A stretch of DNA of 64,000 bases from Bin22 sp034428635 (GCA_034428635.1 DAOUHR010000008.1:1-64000); one strand, 5' to 3'; positions 30,958 to 45,991 are shown, counted from the stretch's first letter. Numbers and translations are program-made. Notes: generated from the letters alone by a model not told the origin.

Positions 30958-33402
30958 ATGAGATCAGAAGACTTCACCGAACAGGCACTACAAGTAATCC
31001 AGGACTCCCAGGAACTGGTCCGGAGCTATCACCACAGCCAGTGGGATGTTGAGCACGTGCTGCTGGCCATGCTGAACCAGGAGGACGGCATTCCGTCGCG
31101 CATTCTGGACCACCTGGCCATTTCCCCCCCGGCCGTAAAGGCGCGATTGGAGCAGTTCCTGGACGCGTCGCCCAAGCTGGCCAATGCCTCCGGCCAGATT
31201 TACACCACGCCGCGCATTCAGCGGCTCCTGGACACGGCCCAGGAGGAATCGCGAAGGCTTAAGGACGAATTCATCAGCGTTGAGCACCTGTTCATCGCCG
31301 CCATACGCGAGCCCCAGGGGGACTCGGCCAGGATTGTCCAGGAGTTCGGCATTGACCAGGAGCGGGTATACCGGGCCCTCACCACTATTCGGGGCGCCCA
31401 CCGGGTCGACGACCGGCGGGCAGAGAGCCGGTACCGGTCCCTGGAGAAGTACAGCATCGACTTGACCCAACTGGCCGCCGGGGGAAAGCTGGACCCAGTC
31501 ATCGGGCGGGACGCTGAAATCCGCCGGGTGGCCCAGACCCTGACCCGCCGCAAGAAGAACAACCCGGTCATCATCGGAGAGGCCGGCGTGGGCAAGACGG
31601 CCATTGCCGAGGGGCTGGCGGCCCGCATCGCCAGCGGCGACGTACCCGACTCGCTCAAGGGCAAGCGGGTGGTGGCCCTGGACATGGGCGCCATGGTAGC
31701 CGGTTCCAAGTTCCGCGGCGAGTTTGAGGAACGGTTAAAAGCCGTCATGGACGAAGTGAAGGAGGGGCAGGGGGAGATTATTCTCTTCCTGGACGAAATT
31801 CACACCATGGTCGGCGCCGGAGCCGCCGAGGGCGGACTGGATGCCAGCAACCTGCTGAAGCCGGCCCTGTCGCGAGGGGAACTGCAATGCATTGGCGCCA
31901 CCACCCTGGACGAGTACCGCAAGCATATTGAGAAGGATGCGGCCCTGGAGCGGCGGTTCCAGCCCGTGTACCTGGAGGAACCCAGCATCGAGGACACGGT
32001 GGAAATCCTGAGGGCCCTGCGGCCCCGCTATGAGGCCCACCACAAAGTCGAGATCGACGACGCTGCCCTGGATGCTGCCGCCCGGCTCAGCGACCGGTAC
32101 ATAACCGGCCGGCAACTGCCGGACAAGGCCATCGACTTCATTGACGAGGCGGCCAGCATGGTGCGCATCGACGCCGAGGGCGTGCCGGACAGCTGCCACC
32201 AGCTGGAGGAGAGTATCCGACTCTTGACCGACCGAGAGGAGGCCGCAGCCCAGCGGGGCGAGTACGAGCAAGCGGCCCAGCTGCGAACGGACCGAATGCG
32301 CCTGGAGGAGGACTTCCGCACGGAACGGGAGAAGCTGGGGCAGAACCGAAACGTGGATCTGAGGGTGCGGGAGAGGGATATCGCCGACCTGGTGTCCAGC
32401 TGGACGGGCATTCCCGCTGGACGGCTGCTGGAGAGCGAGGCGGACCGCCTGATACAGATGGAAGGCCTGTTGCACCAGCGGTTGATCGGGCAGGAAGAGG
32501 CGGTCAAAGCCGTGTCCGAGGCCATTCGCCGGGCCAGGTCGGGACTGAGCAACCCCCGCCGGCCCATCGGCAGTTTCATTTTCCTTGGCCCCACGGGCGT
32601 GGGCAAGACGGAGTTGTCCAAGGCCCTGGCGGAGTTCCTGTTCGACGACGAAGAGAACATGGTACGGCTGGACATGTCGGAATACATGGAGAAGCACACC
32701 GTGTCCCGCCTGGTGGGCGCACCGCCGGGCTACGTGGGCTACTACGAGGGCGGCCAGTTGACCGAGGTGGTGCGCCGCCGTCCCTACCGGGTGATTCTCT
32801 TCGACGAAATTGAGAAGGCCCACCCGGACGTGTTCAACATCCTGCTGCAGATCCTGGAGGATGGCCGGTTGACCGACGGCCACGGTCGGACGGTGGATTT
32901 CAGGAACACAGTCATCATCATGACCAGCAACCTGGGGACGGGCTACCTGAGCCGCCAGGGCGTGGGATTCAATACAACAAGCCAGTCGGCGGATGGAGAG
33001 AAGGAGCGGCTGGAAAAGTCGGTCCACGACGCGCTAAAGCAGGCCTTCCGGCCAGAGTTCCTGAACCGCATCGACGAGACCATCATATTCCACCCGCTGA
33101 CCCGAGAGCAGATAATGCAAGTAGTGGGGTTGATGGTGAAGGACGTGGCGGAGAGGTTGGCAGAGCAGGGTATAACCTTCGAGCTGACCCAGGTCGCGGC
33201 CGACTGGCTGGCGGAGGAAGGCTTCGACCCGGTCTACGGGGCGCGACCCTTGCGGCGGGCGATCCAGAGGAGCCTGGAAAACCTACTATCCAGCGGCATC
33301 CTGTCCGGTGAATTCCAGGGTGGCGACCACTTGGTGGTTAATGTCGCGGAGGGAGGACTGGCAATTACCAAGGCGGAAACCGCCGCCGTGGCCGCGGACT
33401 AG
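30958..33402 (+). CDS. clpC: ATP-dependent Clp ATPase, ClpC type
   Basis: An 814-residue double-AAA+ unfoldase. The Clp N domain is at 1-145. D1 has Walker A GEAGVGKT near 207 and Walker B IILFLDEIHTM. A short UVR-like middle region (about 415-465) matches ClpC rather than the long coiled coil of ClpB. D2 has Walker A GPTGVGKT near 544 and VILFDEIEKAHPD. A GVGF sequence near 668 fits the loop that docks onto ClpP, so it probably feeds ClpP, which is not in this window. A HAIR-like site precedes it and a terminator follows, suggesting HspR control. Confidence 0.93.
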   Translation: MRSEDFTEQALQVIQDSQELVRSYHHSQWDVEHVLLAMLNQEDGIPSRILDHLAISPPAVKARLEQFLDASPKLANASGQIYTTPRIQRLLDTAQEESRRLKDEFISVEHLFIAAIREPQGDSARIVQEFGIDQERVYRALTTIRGAHRVDDRRAESRYRSLEKYSIDLTQLAAGGKLDPVIGRDAEIRRVAQTLTRRKKNNPVIIGEAGVGKTAIAEGLAARIASGDVPDSLKGKRVVALDMGAMVAGSKFRGEFEERLKAVMDEVKEGQGEIILFLDEIHTMVGAGAAEGGLDASNLLKPALSRGELQCIGATTLDEYRKHIEKDAALERRFQPVYLEEPSIEDTVEILRALRPRYEAHHKVEIDDAALDAAARLSDRYITGRQLPDKAIDFIDEAASMVRIDAEGVPDSCHQLEESIRLLTDREEAAAQRGEYEQAAQLRTDRMRLEEDFRTEREKLGQNRNVDLRVRERDIADLVSSWTGIPAGRLLESEADRLIQMEGLLHQRLIGQEEAVKAVSEAIRRARSGLSNPRRPIGSFIFLGPTGVGKTELSKALAEFLFDDEENMVRLDMSEYMEKHTVSRLVGAPPGYVGYYEGGQLTEVVRRRPYRVILFDEIEKAHPDVFNILLQILEDGRLTDGHGRTVDFRNTVIIMTSNLGTGYLSRQGVGFNTTSQSADGEKERLEKSVHDALKQAFRPEFLNRIDETIIFHPLTREQIMQVVGLMVKDVAERLAEQGITFELTQVAADWLAEEGFDPVYGARPLRRAIQRSLENLLSSGILSGEFQGGDHLVVNVAEGGLAITKAETAAVAAD

Positions 33403-33443
33403 CCGCACATACGATAGTCCAGGCAAACGTTCCAGACAATCAG

Positions 33444-33479
33444 AAGGGGCGGGTTTGCAGCCCGCCCCTTCACGTTTTC
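33444..33479 (+). terminator. Intrinsic terminator after clpC
   Basis: AAGGGGCGGG and CCCGCCCCTT form a 10-bp stem with a TTTGCAG loop, followed by CACGTTTTC. It lies between clpC and the convergent pyrD end at 33495. It is of the GGGGCGGG palindrome type. Confidence 0.8.
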
Positions 33480-33494
33480 ATTATAAAATACCCG

Positions 33495-34491
33495 TCAAAC
33501 CTCCACCGCTCCGATCAGTTCGTTGATGTCGGCAATGCCCCGCTCCCCCAGCCAGCTCTGCATCCCTTCCAGGATATTGAAGGGGGCCCACAGGTCGGCC
33601 AGGTTGGCGCTGCCCACCTGCACTGCGGTAGCGCCGGCCAGGATGAACTCCAGGGCCTCCTCGGCGGTGAAGATACCACCCACACCGATGATCGGCACGT
33701 CCACGGCGTGGGTCACGCGGTACACGAGGGCCACCGCCACCGGGTGCAGCCCCGGGCCGGACAGGCCGCCGGTTATATTCCCCAGCACGGGCCGGCGGGA
33801 CTCCACATCGATGGTCATGGCAGGAATGGTATTGCAGATGGTGAGGGCATCGGCGCCGGCGTCTACCGCCGCCCGGGCTATAGGGACGATGTCGGGAACA
33901 TTGGGGGCCAGCTTCGCCAGCACCGGCACTTCAGCGTGGCGCTTGACTGCCTCCACCGCCTTGAATGTGCCTTCGGAGGTGTAGCTGAACAGGTCACCCT
34001 GCTCCACGTTGGGGCAGCTGAGGTTCAATTCTATGGCCGCGAATCCGTCCGTCCCCGCGGTCATCTGGGCCATCTCGCCGAATTGTGCCACGCTGTCGCC
34101 GGACATGCTCAACAGCACAGTGGCGTCCCATTGCGCCCACTGGGGCGCCAGTTCTTGGAGACCCGCTTCAATGCCGGGATTGGTCAAGCCTATGGCGTTG
34201 AGCAGCACCGGTTCGTTGTTTTCCCGGGCGACCCGGTAGGAATCGGGATACCAACGGGGTTCGGGGTTGCCCTCGCGGGGCAGACGCGTAAAAGTCTTGG
34301 GTACGACCGCGCCAAGGCGGGCGAGATCCATTTCCGGGGTAAGGCCACGACCATAGCCGTCGTAGCCGAAAGTGCCCGACGCAATCATCACCGGGTTGCG
34401 GAGGGGAAGCCCACGGGGATGGGAAGGCGCCAGTTCAACGGCAAGGCAGGGTTCTCCCGCCTCGCCTGCTGAACCGGCGTTTTCGGTGGAG

Positions 34492-34505
<14 letters not shown>
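33495..34505 (-). CDS. pyrD: Dihydroorotate dehydrogenase (class 1B-like)
   Basis: A 336-residue FMN TIM-barrel enzyme oxidising dihydroorotate to orotate in pyrimidine synthesis. Key segments are LRNPVMIASGTFGYDGYG, VLLNAIGLTNPG, ELNLSCPNV with the Cys base of class 1 enzymes, and LAKLAPNVPDI. The phosphate-binding part is IIGVGGIFTAEEALEFILAGATAVQVGSA. Class 1B normally pairs with a PyrK subunit, not seen here. The ATG at 34505 lies inside the rpoC end (14-nt overlap), so it is probably co-translated with rpoC. The N-terminal 20 residues are unusual. Confidence 0.92.
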
Positions 34506-38720
<4,215 letters not shown>

Positions 38721-38721
<1 letters not shown>

Positions 38722-41700
38722 TAAATCGCCTCCAGTGATTCATACAGCTCGGACTCGTCCCCCATTCCCTCCATCAATGAAGCGCGGTCTTCTTCGTTCA
38801 GCAGTTCCACGGACAGGCCAAGGCTCTGAAGTTCCTTGAGCAGGACGTTAAAGGACTCGGGGACACCGGGCTGGCCGATAGGCTCACCCTTGACAATGGC
38901 TTCGTAGGTTTTGACCCTGCCCGCCACGTCGTCGGACTTGACTGTCAACACCTCCTGAAGGTTGTAAGCGGCGCTGTAGGCCTCCAGGGCCCATACTTCC
39001 ATTTCGCCGAAGCGCTGGCCGCCGAACTGGGCCTTACCGCCCAGGGGCTGTTGCGTAATCATCGAGTAGGGACCGGTGGAGCGGGCGTGAATCTTGTCCT
39101 CCACCAGGTGAATCAGCTTGAGCATGTAGATACTGCCCACGGTTACCAATTGATCGAATGCGTCGCCGGTACGCCCGTCATAAAGCTGGAACTTGCCGAA
39201 GATGGGCGGGGCGATGCCACGCTCCCGGTGTGCCCGCAGGGCTTCCTCGTGCATCTGCTCGGACGACATCCCCTTGGTCTCGACGCCCGCCTTGTCTTTG
39301 AGCCAGATGCTCAGACAGGCATCACGCGCCTCGCCACGAATACTCTCGTCGAACAGGCGGTCACCGTCGTAGCCCCGTTCACTCAGCCAGTCGTTAACGC
39401 GAGAGAAATCAATGCCGGGAGACCACTCGGTTGGCCCTCCGTCTACCGCGCCCGCCTGTTCGGCAAACCACAGGCGCGACAGGGAGTCTTCAATGGAATC
39501 GTCTGAGGCGCCGTCAAACACGGGAGTCTGCGCCCGGAAGTTGAGGCCTCGGGCGGCCCAGCCCAAATGCGTCTCCAGCACCTGGCCCAGGTTCATGCGA
39601 GAGGGGACGCCGATGGGGTTCAGAATCATATCCACGGGGGTACCGTCTTCCAGGAAGGGCATATCCTCCACCGGCAGAATGCGAGACACCACGCCCTTGT
39701 TGCCGTGGCGGCCGGCCATTTTGTCGCCCACCGAGATCTTCCTGGTCTGGGCAATCCAGACGCGGACGGCCTCGTTTACGCCAGGGGGCAGGTCGTCCCG
39801 GTTGGCCCGGTTGAGAATTTTCACATCAATGACTTTGCCGCGCTCTCCGTGAGGGACGCGGAGGGAGGTGTCCTTCACATCGCGGGACTTTTCTCCGAAG
39901 ATGGCCCGGAGGAGCTTTTCCTCGGCGGTGAGTTCGGTCTCGCCCTTGGGGGTTACCTTGCCCACCAGGATGTCTCCCGGCCCCACGTCGGCGCCGACGC
40001 GAATGATGCCGCGCTCATCCAGATCGCGCAGGCTGGTCTCGCCCACGTTGGGAATGTCGCGGGTGATTTCTTCGGGGCCCAGCTTGGTCTCCCGGGCTTC
40101 CATTTCGTGCTTTTCGATGTGAATAGAGGTGAACTGGTCATCCTTGACCAGGCGTTCGCTGATGATGATGGCGTCCTCGTAGTTGTAACCCTCCCAGGAC
40201 ATGAATGCCACCAGCACGTTCTGGCCCAGGGCCAACTTTCCGGAGTCGGTGGAGGAACTGTCGGCCAGGGTATCACCGACCAGAACCCGGTCGCCCTTCT
40301 GGACGATGGAGCGCTGGTCGAAACAGGTGCCCTGGTTGGTGCGCGAAAACTTGACCAGTCTGTGGTGGTGGTCCAAACCGTCAGCGTCGGTAACCACGAT
40401 GTCCCGTCCCGAAACGGAAGACACCACGCCCGTAGCACGGGAAAGGATCACTTGGCCGCTGTCCCTGGCCACCCTTTCCTCAATGCCCGTACCCACCACA
40501 GGGACCTGGGGCCGCAGCAGGGGCACTGCCTGCCGCTGCATGTTGGAACCCATCAGGGCGCGGTTGGCGTCGTCGTGCTCCAGGAAAGGAATCAGGGCCG
40601 CTGAGATGCTCATGATCTGCATGGGCGAGACGTCCATCAAATCGACATTCGCCGGGAAGTCCTGGGCGTAGTTTTCGCCCAACCGGATTTCGACCCGGTC
40701 GTGGACGAACTGGCCCAGGGCATCCAGCTCGGAATTAGCCTGGGCGATGCGGTAGCTCTCCTCCCGGTCTGCTGACATGTACTCCACGAACTCGGGGCCG
40801 CCTCCCACATAAGGGCGGACGCTGATCATCGTCCCGGCCGGCAGTTCCCGAACAGCCTTCACGTTGGCGGAAGTCAGTTTCTTGCCGGTCGACACCAGGG
40901 TCTTGCCGTCCAGGCCCAGCACATCCTCGGTAACCTCCCTGCCTTCCAGGTCCGGGGCGGTGTTGGAGATAGACTTCAGGACTTGCCGGTAGGGCGACTC
41001 GATGAAGCCGTAAGGGTTGGTCTGGGCATATGAAGAAAGGGAACTGAGCAGGCCAATGTTGGGCCCTTCAGGAGTCTCGATAGGGCAGATGCGGCCGTAG
41101 TGAGAGAAGTGCACATCCCGCACGTCGAAGCCGGCCCGCTCCCTGGACAAGCCGCCCGGACCCAGGGCGGAGAGGCGACGCTTGTGGGTCAGTTCCGCCA
41201 GGGGGTTGGTCTGGTCCATAAACTGGGACAACTGGGACCCGCCGAAAAACTCGCGGACGGCGGCCACCACGGGCCGCACGTTTACCAAACCGCGGGGGGC
41301 AACTTCCTCTGCATCCACAAGGGTCATCTTTTCCTTGACCATGCGCTCCATTCGGGAGAGGCCAATACGGACCTGGTTCTGCACCAGTTCGCCCACTGCC
41401 CTGACCCGGCGGTTGCCCAGGTGGTCTATGTCGTCGGCCCGTTCCTCGCCCCGATTGACCAGGATCAGGGTACGCACCACCCGGAGCATGTCATCCAGAG
41501 ACAGAATGCGCTGGGCGGGGCGCTCTTCGATCTGGAGGCGGCGGTTGAACTTGTATCGGCCAACCCGCCCCAGGTCGTAGCGCCGTGAATCAAAGAAGGA
41601 AGTCTTTATCAGATTGCTGGCGTTCTCCACACTGGGAGGTTCCCCCGGGCGCAGGCGGCGGTAAAGCTCCACCTGGGCGGAAGCGATCTGGCGAGCGGTT

Positions 41701-42518
41701 TCGATGTGGAAGTCCTGGTCGGGGCGCAGCCATTCCCACATGTTCCGCAGGTCGTCTTCGCGGAAATGAGGATCACGCTCGGCGGAGGGCTGGTCCCGGT
41801 CCAGGGTAGTCTGGATATACTGGTGCCTTTCGTCCGTATCAACATCAGCGAAATAGGCCACCATCTCTTCCCTGGTTACGCCCATGGCCCGGAAGAAGGT
41901 GGTAACAGAAACGCGGCGCTTCCGGTCGACCTTCACCGAGAGGATGTCCTTGATGCTGGTCTCAAATTCCAGCCAGGCGCCCCTGGAAGGAATAACCTGG
42001 GCTGTGCAGAGATTTCGCTCTACGGCGGGCGACTTGTCGTGCTTGAAATACACGCCGGGGGAGCGGACCAACTGGCTGACCACAACGCGTTCAGCGCCGT
42101 TAATGATGAAAGTTCCCGTATCCGTCATCACGGGAATTTCGCCCATGAATATATCCTGCTCTAGCCGCTCGTTGGTTTCGAGCTTAACGAGCAGGGCCTT
42201 CAGGGTCAGGGGCTGGTTGTAGGTCTTCTCCAGTTCCTTGCACTCGGCCGGCGAGAGCTTGGGTTCCTCGAAGGTGTGTTCCAGGAAATGCAGTTCATAC
42301 TTCTTGCCGGTGTAATCGGTAATGGGGGAGAATTCCCTGAAGACCTCCGCCAAGCCGTCTTTCTTGAACCAGTCATAGGACTGTATCTGGCTGAGGATCA
42401 GGTGTGGTACGTCCAGGACCTCGGCAATGCGGGCATAAGATTTGACCCTGGCGGCGGCTGAACCGGCGCCATTGGCCTTGCCGTTGGAATGCCCATTAGA
42501 CACGGGAGTCATAGCCAT
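38721..42518 (-). CDS. rpoB: DNA-directed RNA polymerase subunit beta
   Basis: 1265 residues with the standard beta-subunit landmarks. These include the fork region near SQFMDQTNPLAELTHKRRLSALGPGG, the rifampicin-site neighbourhood (GRICPIETPEGPNIGLL), GRHGNKGVVSRILPVEDMP and the C-terminal KAQFGGQRFGEMEVWALEAYSA. SQFMDQTNPLAELTHKRRLSALG is the wild-type, sensitive form of the rif cluster. The ATG at 42518 follows GGAGAATGGAGA. rplJ/rplL are not immediately upstream; instead a dedicated promoter lies 135-162 nt before the start. Confidence 0.99.
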
Positions 42519-42652
42519 TCTCCATTCTCCTTTTTGCGAACGCAGGATGGGGACTAGTGGCCGGAAAAATTAGACAAAGTGGGACCAGGGTCTGTGATTT
42601 GCTTCGGAAAATGAGCAAAAATAGGTAGATGAGGCATATTCGGTAACCCCTA

Positions 42653-42680
42653 ATTATAGTTGGCTAATTTGGATTGTCAA
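42653..42680 (-). promoter_or_regulatory. rpoB promoter
   Basis: TTGACA (42675-42680) and TATAAT (42653-42658) on the minus strand with 16-nt spacing. Both hexamers match the sigma-70 consensus. It would give an untranslated leader of about 130 nt before rpoB. Confidence 0.82.
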
Positions 42681-43055
42681 CCGGTTTTTGTGAGGCTCTC
42701 CAACCGCCGCGAAGAAGGTGAGGTTCCTGGACCGCCCTGCTGCCGTGTGAAAGCTGCCACAGAACCGGGATGTAGCACGACGAACAGGTTACGGGCAGAG
42801 GCAAGAAAGAACTGGCCGTCGCCGTGAAATAATGGTGAAAAGTTGATGCCGATTCGGGAGGGCATCAACTTCCCAACCCGTTAATTGTCGGGTATCCATT
42901 CCCTGGCCTGCAGGCCAGGAGAACAGCTGACATTCTGCATTAGAATGGAATTTGAGGGCGACAAGAAAGCGTCAACCTGGCTGGAAAGGCACCAAATACC
43001 GGTTTCCGGGCTCTTGTTCTGGGGACTCTAGGGTAGCGTGGGGGTTGGGTACCCC

Positions 43056-43083
43056 TTGACTTTCCATAACTGCTATGTAAAAT
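43056..43083 (+). promoter_or_regulatory. Promoter of the DUF11 repeat gene
   Basis: TTGACT, a 16-nt spacer, then TAAAAT, close to the sigma-70 consensus, 114 nt before the ATG at 43197. Confidence 0.55.
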
Positions 43084-43196
43084 TCTTTGCGTCGAAATTC
43101 GCCATTCCGATAGGCATTTTGGTATTCACCAGAACTTTGCCGGCGTTTAGTTCACCAACACATTCTTATCAACAAACCTGACAGAGGAAGGTACAA

Positions 43197-45899
43197 ATGA
43201 GCCCCTCAACCATCAAGACTCTCCCATGGATGATCGGCATAATTGCCGTGCTTGCATTGGCAGGGATAGTAACCGGCACAATGCTGCTAGCGCCATCCTC
43301 TACGACAGATGCGCCGGCCATGGTGAATTTTGTAGAACCATCTCCGGAAACCCAGAAAGACCCCTCTCCCCCAACCACGGCCTCGGTAGCCACCTATACC
43401 AGGTTCCCCCAGGTCAGATTGGACGAAGATGCCCGGGCAGACCTGGCAAGTAACCAGTCCCTGGCGGAGGTTTCCAAAACGGTGATTGCCCAGACCGATC
43501 CGGCCACGGCGCCGATGGCGGTCAGCATTGATCCGGTGGAGGACTGGAACCCCATCTTCAGCCAGCACACTTTCACCGTCACGGTTAACGGGGCCGACGG
43601 CACGCCGGCGAACGGCGTTGAGGTGGAAGTCTTTCTCAACCGGTTTGGCGAGGCTGTGGGCGATATCGTCTCCCTGGGTGGAGAAAATCCCCGCAAAGTT
43701 GACAATTTCTTTGGGCGCGTGATTACCGACGACAACGGCCAGGCCACACTGACCATCACCGCCACCCGCACGGGCGACACCGACGTAACCGCCTTTGTTC
43801 CCCAGATAATGGACAACGACACCCACAAGGTGTTTGCGGTGAAGCACTGGGTTGATATGGATGTGGAGTTCCCCGCTGATGGCGTTAACCTGGTGGGAAT
43901 TGAACACCCGATGCTGGTGCGGATCTACAAGGTTTCTGACGGCTCCCCCATCGCGGACGCCAACGTGTCCTGGTCCATAGTGGACGGAGATCCCGCAGCC
44001 ACCCTGGACAACCAGGGGGGAACGGTCTCCACCACCACCAACGGGAATGGTGAGACGGTGGTCACCCTGCGGCAGGTGGAACCTGCCCTGGGCGACAACC
44101 AGGTCCTGATCCAGGTTCTGGAGGAAGGCACCAACAAGGCGATGTTCAGCCACACCCTCACCAAGACGTGGCAGTCGCCCACCCTGGAAGTTAACAAGGA
44201 AGGTCCTGCCAGCCTTGGCCTGCGCAAGACCGGCGAGTACACGGTGGCCGTCACCAACAGCGGCGACACCACCGCAACCAATGTGACCCTGACCGACGAC
44301 CTGCCTGAAGGCCTGACGTTCGTAAGCTCCACTCCGGAAGCCGCCAGTTCTGACGGCAGCACCGTTACCTGGAGCCTGGGCGACATCCCGCCTGGTGAGT
44401 CCGTATCCGTCAGTATGATGCTGACAGCCGACAATGTCGGTGAGCAGATCAATACCGCCACCGCCGTCTCTGTGGAAGGCATCAGCGGGCTGGATACTGC
44501 GTTGACCAGCGTGATCCCCGGCTCCCTGCAGCTGGCCAAGTCCGGCCCGGAACAGACGATCTCCGGCGACGACCTGACCTACGAGATCACGGTAACCAAT
44601 GACGGCGCCGGCGCGCTGACCAACATCGTCCTGACCGACATTTTGCCCGAGGGCCTGACCTACGTGTCCAGCAGCCCGGAGGGAGCAGTTGGCGCCGACG
44701 GCACAGTGAGCTGGCTTATTGAATCCCTGGACGCCGAGGCATCCGCCACGGTGTCCGTGGTAGCAACCACCGGCGAATCCGGCGAAATAGTGAACACCTC
44801 AACCGTTGACTCGGATGAGGGGGCTACCGCCACGGCCCAGGCCACCACCCTGGTAACCAAATCCGACCTGTCCATAACCAAGACGGCGGACAACGCCAGC
44901 CCGCTACTGGGCCAGCAGACAGTCTTCACCATCGCAGTAACCAACAACGGCGACGCAGTGGCATCCAACGTTTCGGTGGTTGACCCGCTGCCTACCGAAA
45001 TTGGCAGCGTAGTGGCAGACCCCGAAGCCACGCTGGCAGATGACGGCAGCCTGCAGTGGACTATCGCGTCCATCGACCCGGGGGCCACGGCCACCATCAC
45101 CGTTACCGGCACTGCCACGGTGGGCGGAACTATCACCAATACCGTTTCCGCCACCGAGCGCGGTGTGACCGTGACCGCGGAAGCCAGCATCGACGTGCTG
45201 GAGCCCGCGGTCAGCCTGGCCAAGGCCGGCGGTTCGGCCCTGTACGTGGACGGTGAACGGACTTACACCATCACCGCAACAAACACCGGTACGGCCAACC
45301 TGACCGGCGTGACCATAACCGACAATATCCCGGCTGAGATGTCCTACGTTACCAGCGACAACGGAGGCCAGGAGGCCGACGGTGTAGTAACCTGGGCCAT
45401 CGGCGATCTGAACGTAGGTGCATCCGTTGACGTATCGGTAACGTTGCGCGGTGACTCGGTTGGCGAGGTCATAAACACAGCCAACGTGACCAGCACTGAA
45501 GGCGCAACGGCCGACGCGGTTATCAACATCAGCATCGTGGCGGCAGCCGCGGCCCACCTGAGCATCATCGACGGCGTGGACCCCATGGGCGTAGGTGAAC
45601 AGGGCAGCTACACGATTACCATAACCAACCAGAGCCAAGACTCGGCAATGTCCAATGTGAGGCTGTCGGTAACCATCCCGTCCCAGTTCTCCGTAGTTAC
45701 CGCCGAGGGCGGAGCAATCTCCGGTGGCACCGTAACCTACACGGCAGTCCCGTCCCTGGCGGCCGGTGAAGAACTGCTGTACACCATCAGTGTCGAGGCA
45801 GTGAGCGCTGGTGACGTAGTCGCCTCCGCTACCCTGCGGTACGACGAGTTCACCCAGCCGATCACGGCCCAGGAAGGTACGACCATCGTAGACCGGTAA
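43197..45899 (+). CDS. Surface-anchored DUF11 repeat protein
   Basis: A 900-residue extracytoplasmic protein. A hydrophobic segment (about 10-31) acts as signal or membrane anchor. Two invasin-like immunoglobulin folds follow at about 115-325, beginning with FTVTVNGADGTPANGVEVEV and MLVRIYKVSDGSPIADANVSW. Then come five DUF11 (conserved-repeat) domains of about 115 residues each, from roughly 331, 445, 559, 671 and 786. A typical repeat has YTVAVTNSGDTTATNVTLTD, then LPEGLTFVSS and a closing NTATV. No LPxTG sorting signal is seen, so attachment is by the N-terminal helix. Such proteins are structural or adhesive. It starts behind GAGGAAGG. Confidence 0.88.
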   Translation: MSPSTIKTLPWMIGIIAVLALAGIVTGTMLLAPSSTTDAPAMVNFVEPSPETQKDPSPPTTASVATYTRFPQVRLDEDARADLASNQSLAEVSKTVIAQTDPATAPMAVSIDPVEDWNPIFSQHTFTVTVNGADGTPANGVEVEVFLNRFGEAVGDIVSLGGENPRKVDNFFGRVITDDNGQATLTITATRTGDTDVTAFVPQIMDNDTHKVFAVKHWVDMDVEFPADGVNLVGIEHPMLVRIYKVSDGSPIADANVSWSIVDGDPAATLDNQGGTVSTTTNGNGETVVTLRQVEPALGDNQVLIQVLEEGTNKAMFSHTLTKTWQSPTLEVNKEGPASLGLRKTGEYTVAVTNSGDTTATNVTLTDDLPEGLTFVSSTPEAASSDGSTVTWSLGDIPPGESVSVSMMLTADNVGEQINTATAVSVEGISGLDTALTSVIPGSLQLAKSGPEQTISGDDLTYEITVTNDGAGALTNIVLTDILPEGLTYVSSSPEGAVGADGTVSWLIESLDAEASATVSVVATTGESGEIVNTSTVDSDEGATATAQATTLVTKSDLSITKTADNASPLLGQQTVFTIAVTNNGDAVASNVSVVDPLPTEIGSVVADPEATLADDGSLQWTIASIDPGATATITVTGTATVGGTITNTVSATERGVTVTAEASIDVLEPAVSLAKAGGSALYVDGERTYTITATNTGTANLTGVTITDNIPAEMSYVTSDNGGQEADGVVTWAIGDLNVGASVDVSVTLRGDSVGEVINTANVTSTEGATADAVINISIVAAAAAHLSIIDGVDPMGVGEQGSYTITITNQSQDSAMSNVRLSVTIPSQFSVVTAEGGAISGGTVTYTAVPSLAAGEELLYTISVEAVSAGDVVASATLRYDEFTQPITAQEGTTIVDR

Positions 45900-45915
45900 C
45901 CAAAGCTAGACCCCA

Positions 45916-45945
45916 ACCGGGCGGCCAGGATCCGGGCCGCCCGGT
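45916..45945 (+). terminator. Hairpin after the DUF11 gene
   Basis: ACCGGGCGGC and GCCGCCCGGT form a 10-bp stem, followed by CAAAACAA. The U tract is poor; it may work with the next hairpin. Confidence 0.5.
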
Positions 45946-45962
45946 CAAAACAACGAACCAGC

Positions 45963-45991
45963 GGGGCCCCAGGCAGGGGCCCCAATTTTTT
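45963..45991 (+). terminator. Intrinsic terminator after the DUF11 gene
   Basis: GGGGCCCC arms around an AGGCA loop, followed by AATTTTTT. This is a classical rho-independent terminator. Confidence 0.88.

Larger units (their letters stand above)
42519..43196. other. Divergent intergenic region with several hairpins
   Basis: The 678 nt between rpoB and the DUF11 gene contain the rpoB promoter (42653-42680) and the DUF11-gene promoter (43056-43083). A row of hairpins lies between: AGTTGATGCC/GGCATCAACT at 42841-42870, ACCCG/CGGGT near 42877-42894, and the palindrome CTGGCCTGCAGGCCAG near 42903. A 63-codon minus frame at 42677-42868 has no coding support. Confidence 0.55.

Noticed and set aside
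30958..33402. ClpB instead of ClpC
   Set aside because: The middle domain is short and UVR-like, and a GVGF loop for ClpP is present; ClpB has a long coiled coil and no such loop.
42677..42868. 63-codon minus-strand frame upstream of rpoB
   Set aside because: It overlaps the rpoB promoter, has no ribosome binding site and no recognisable pattern.
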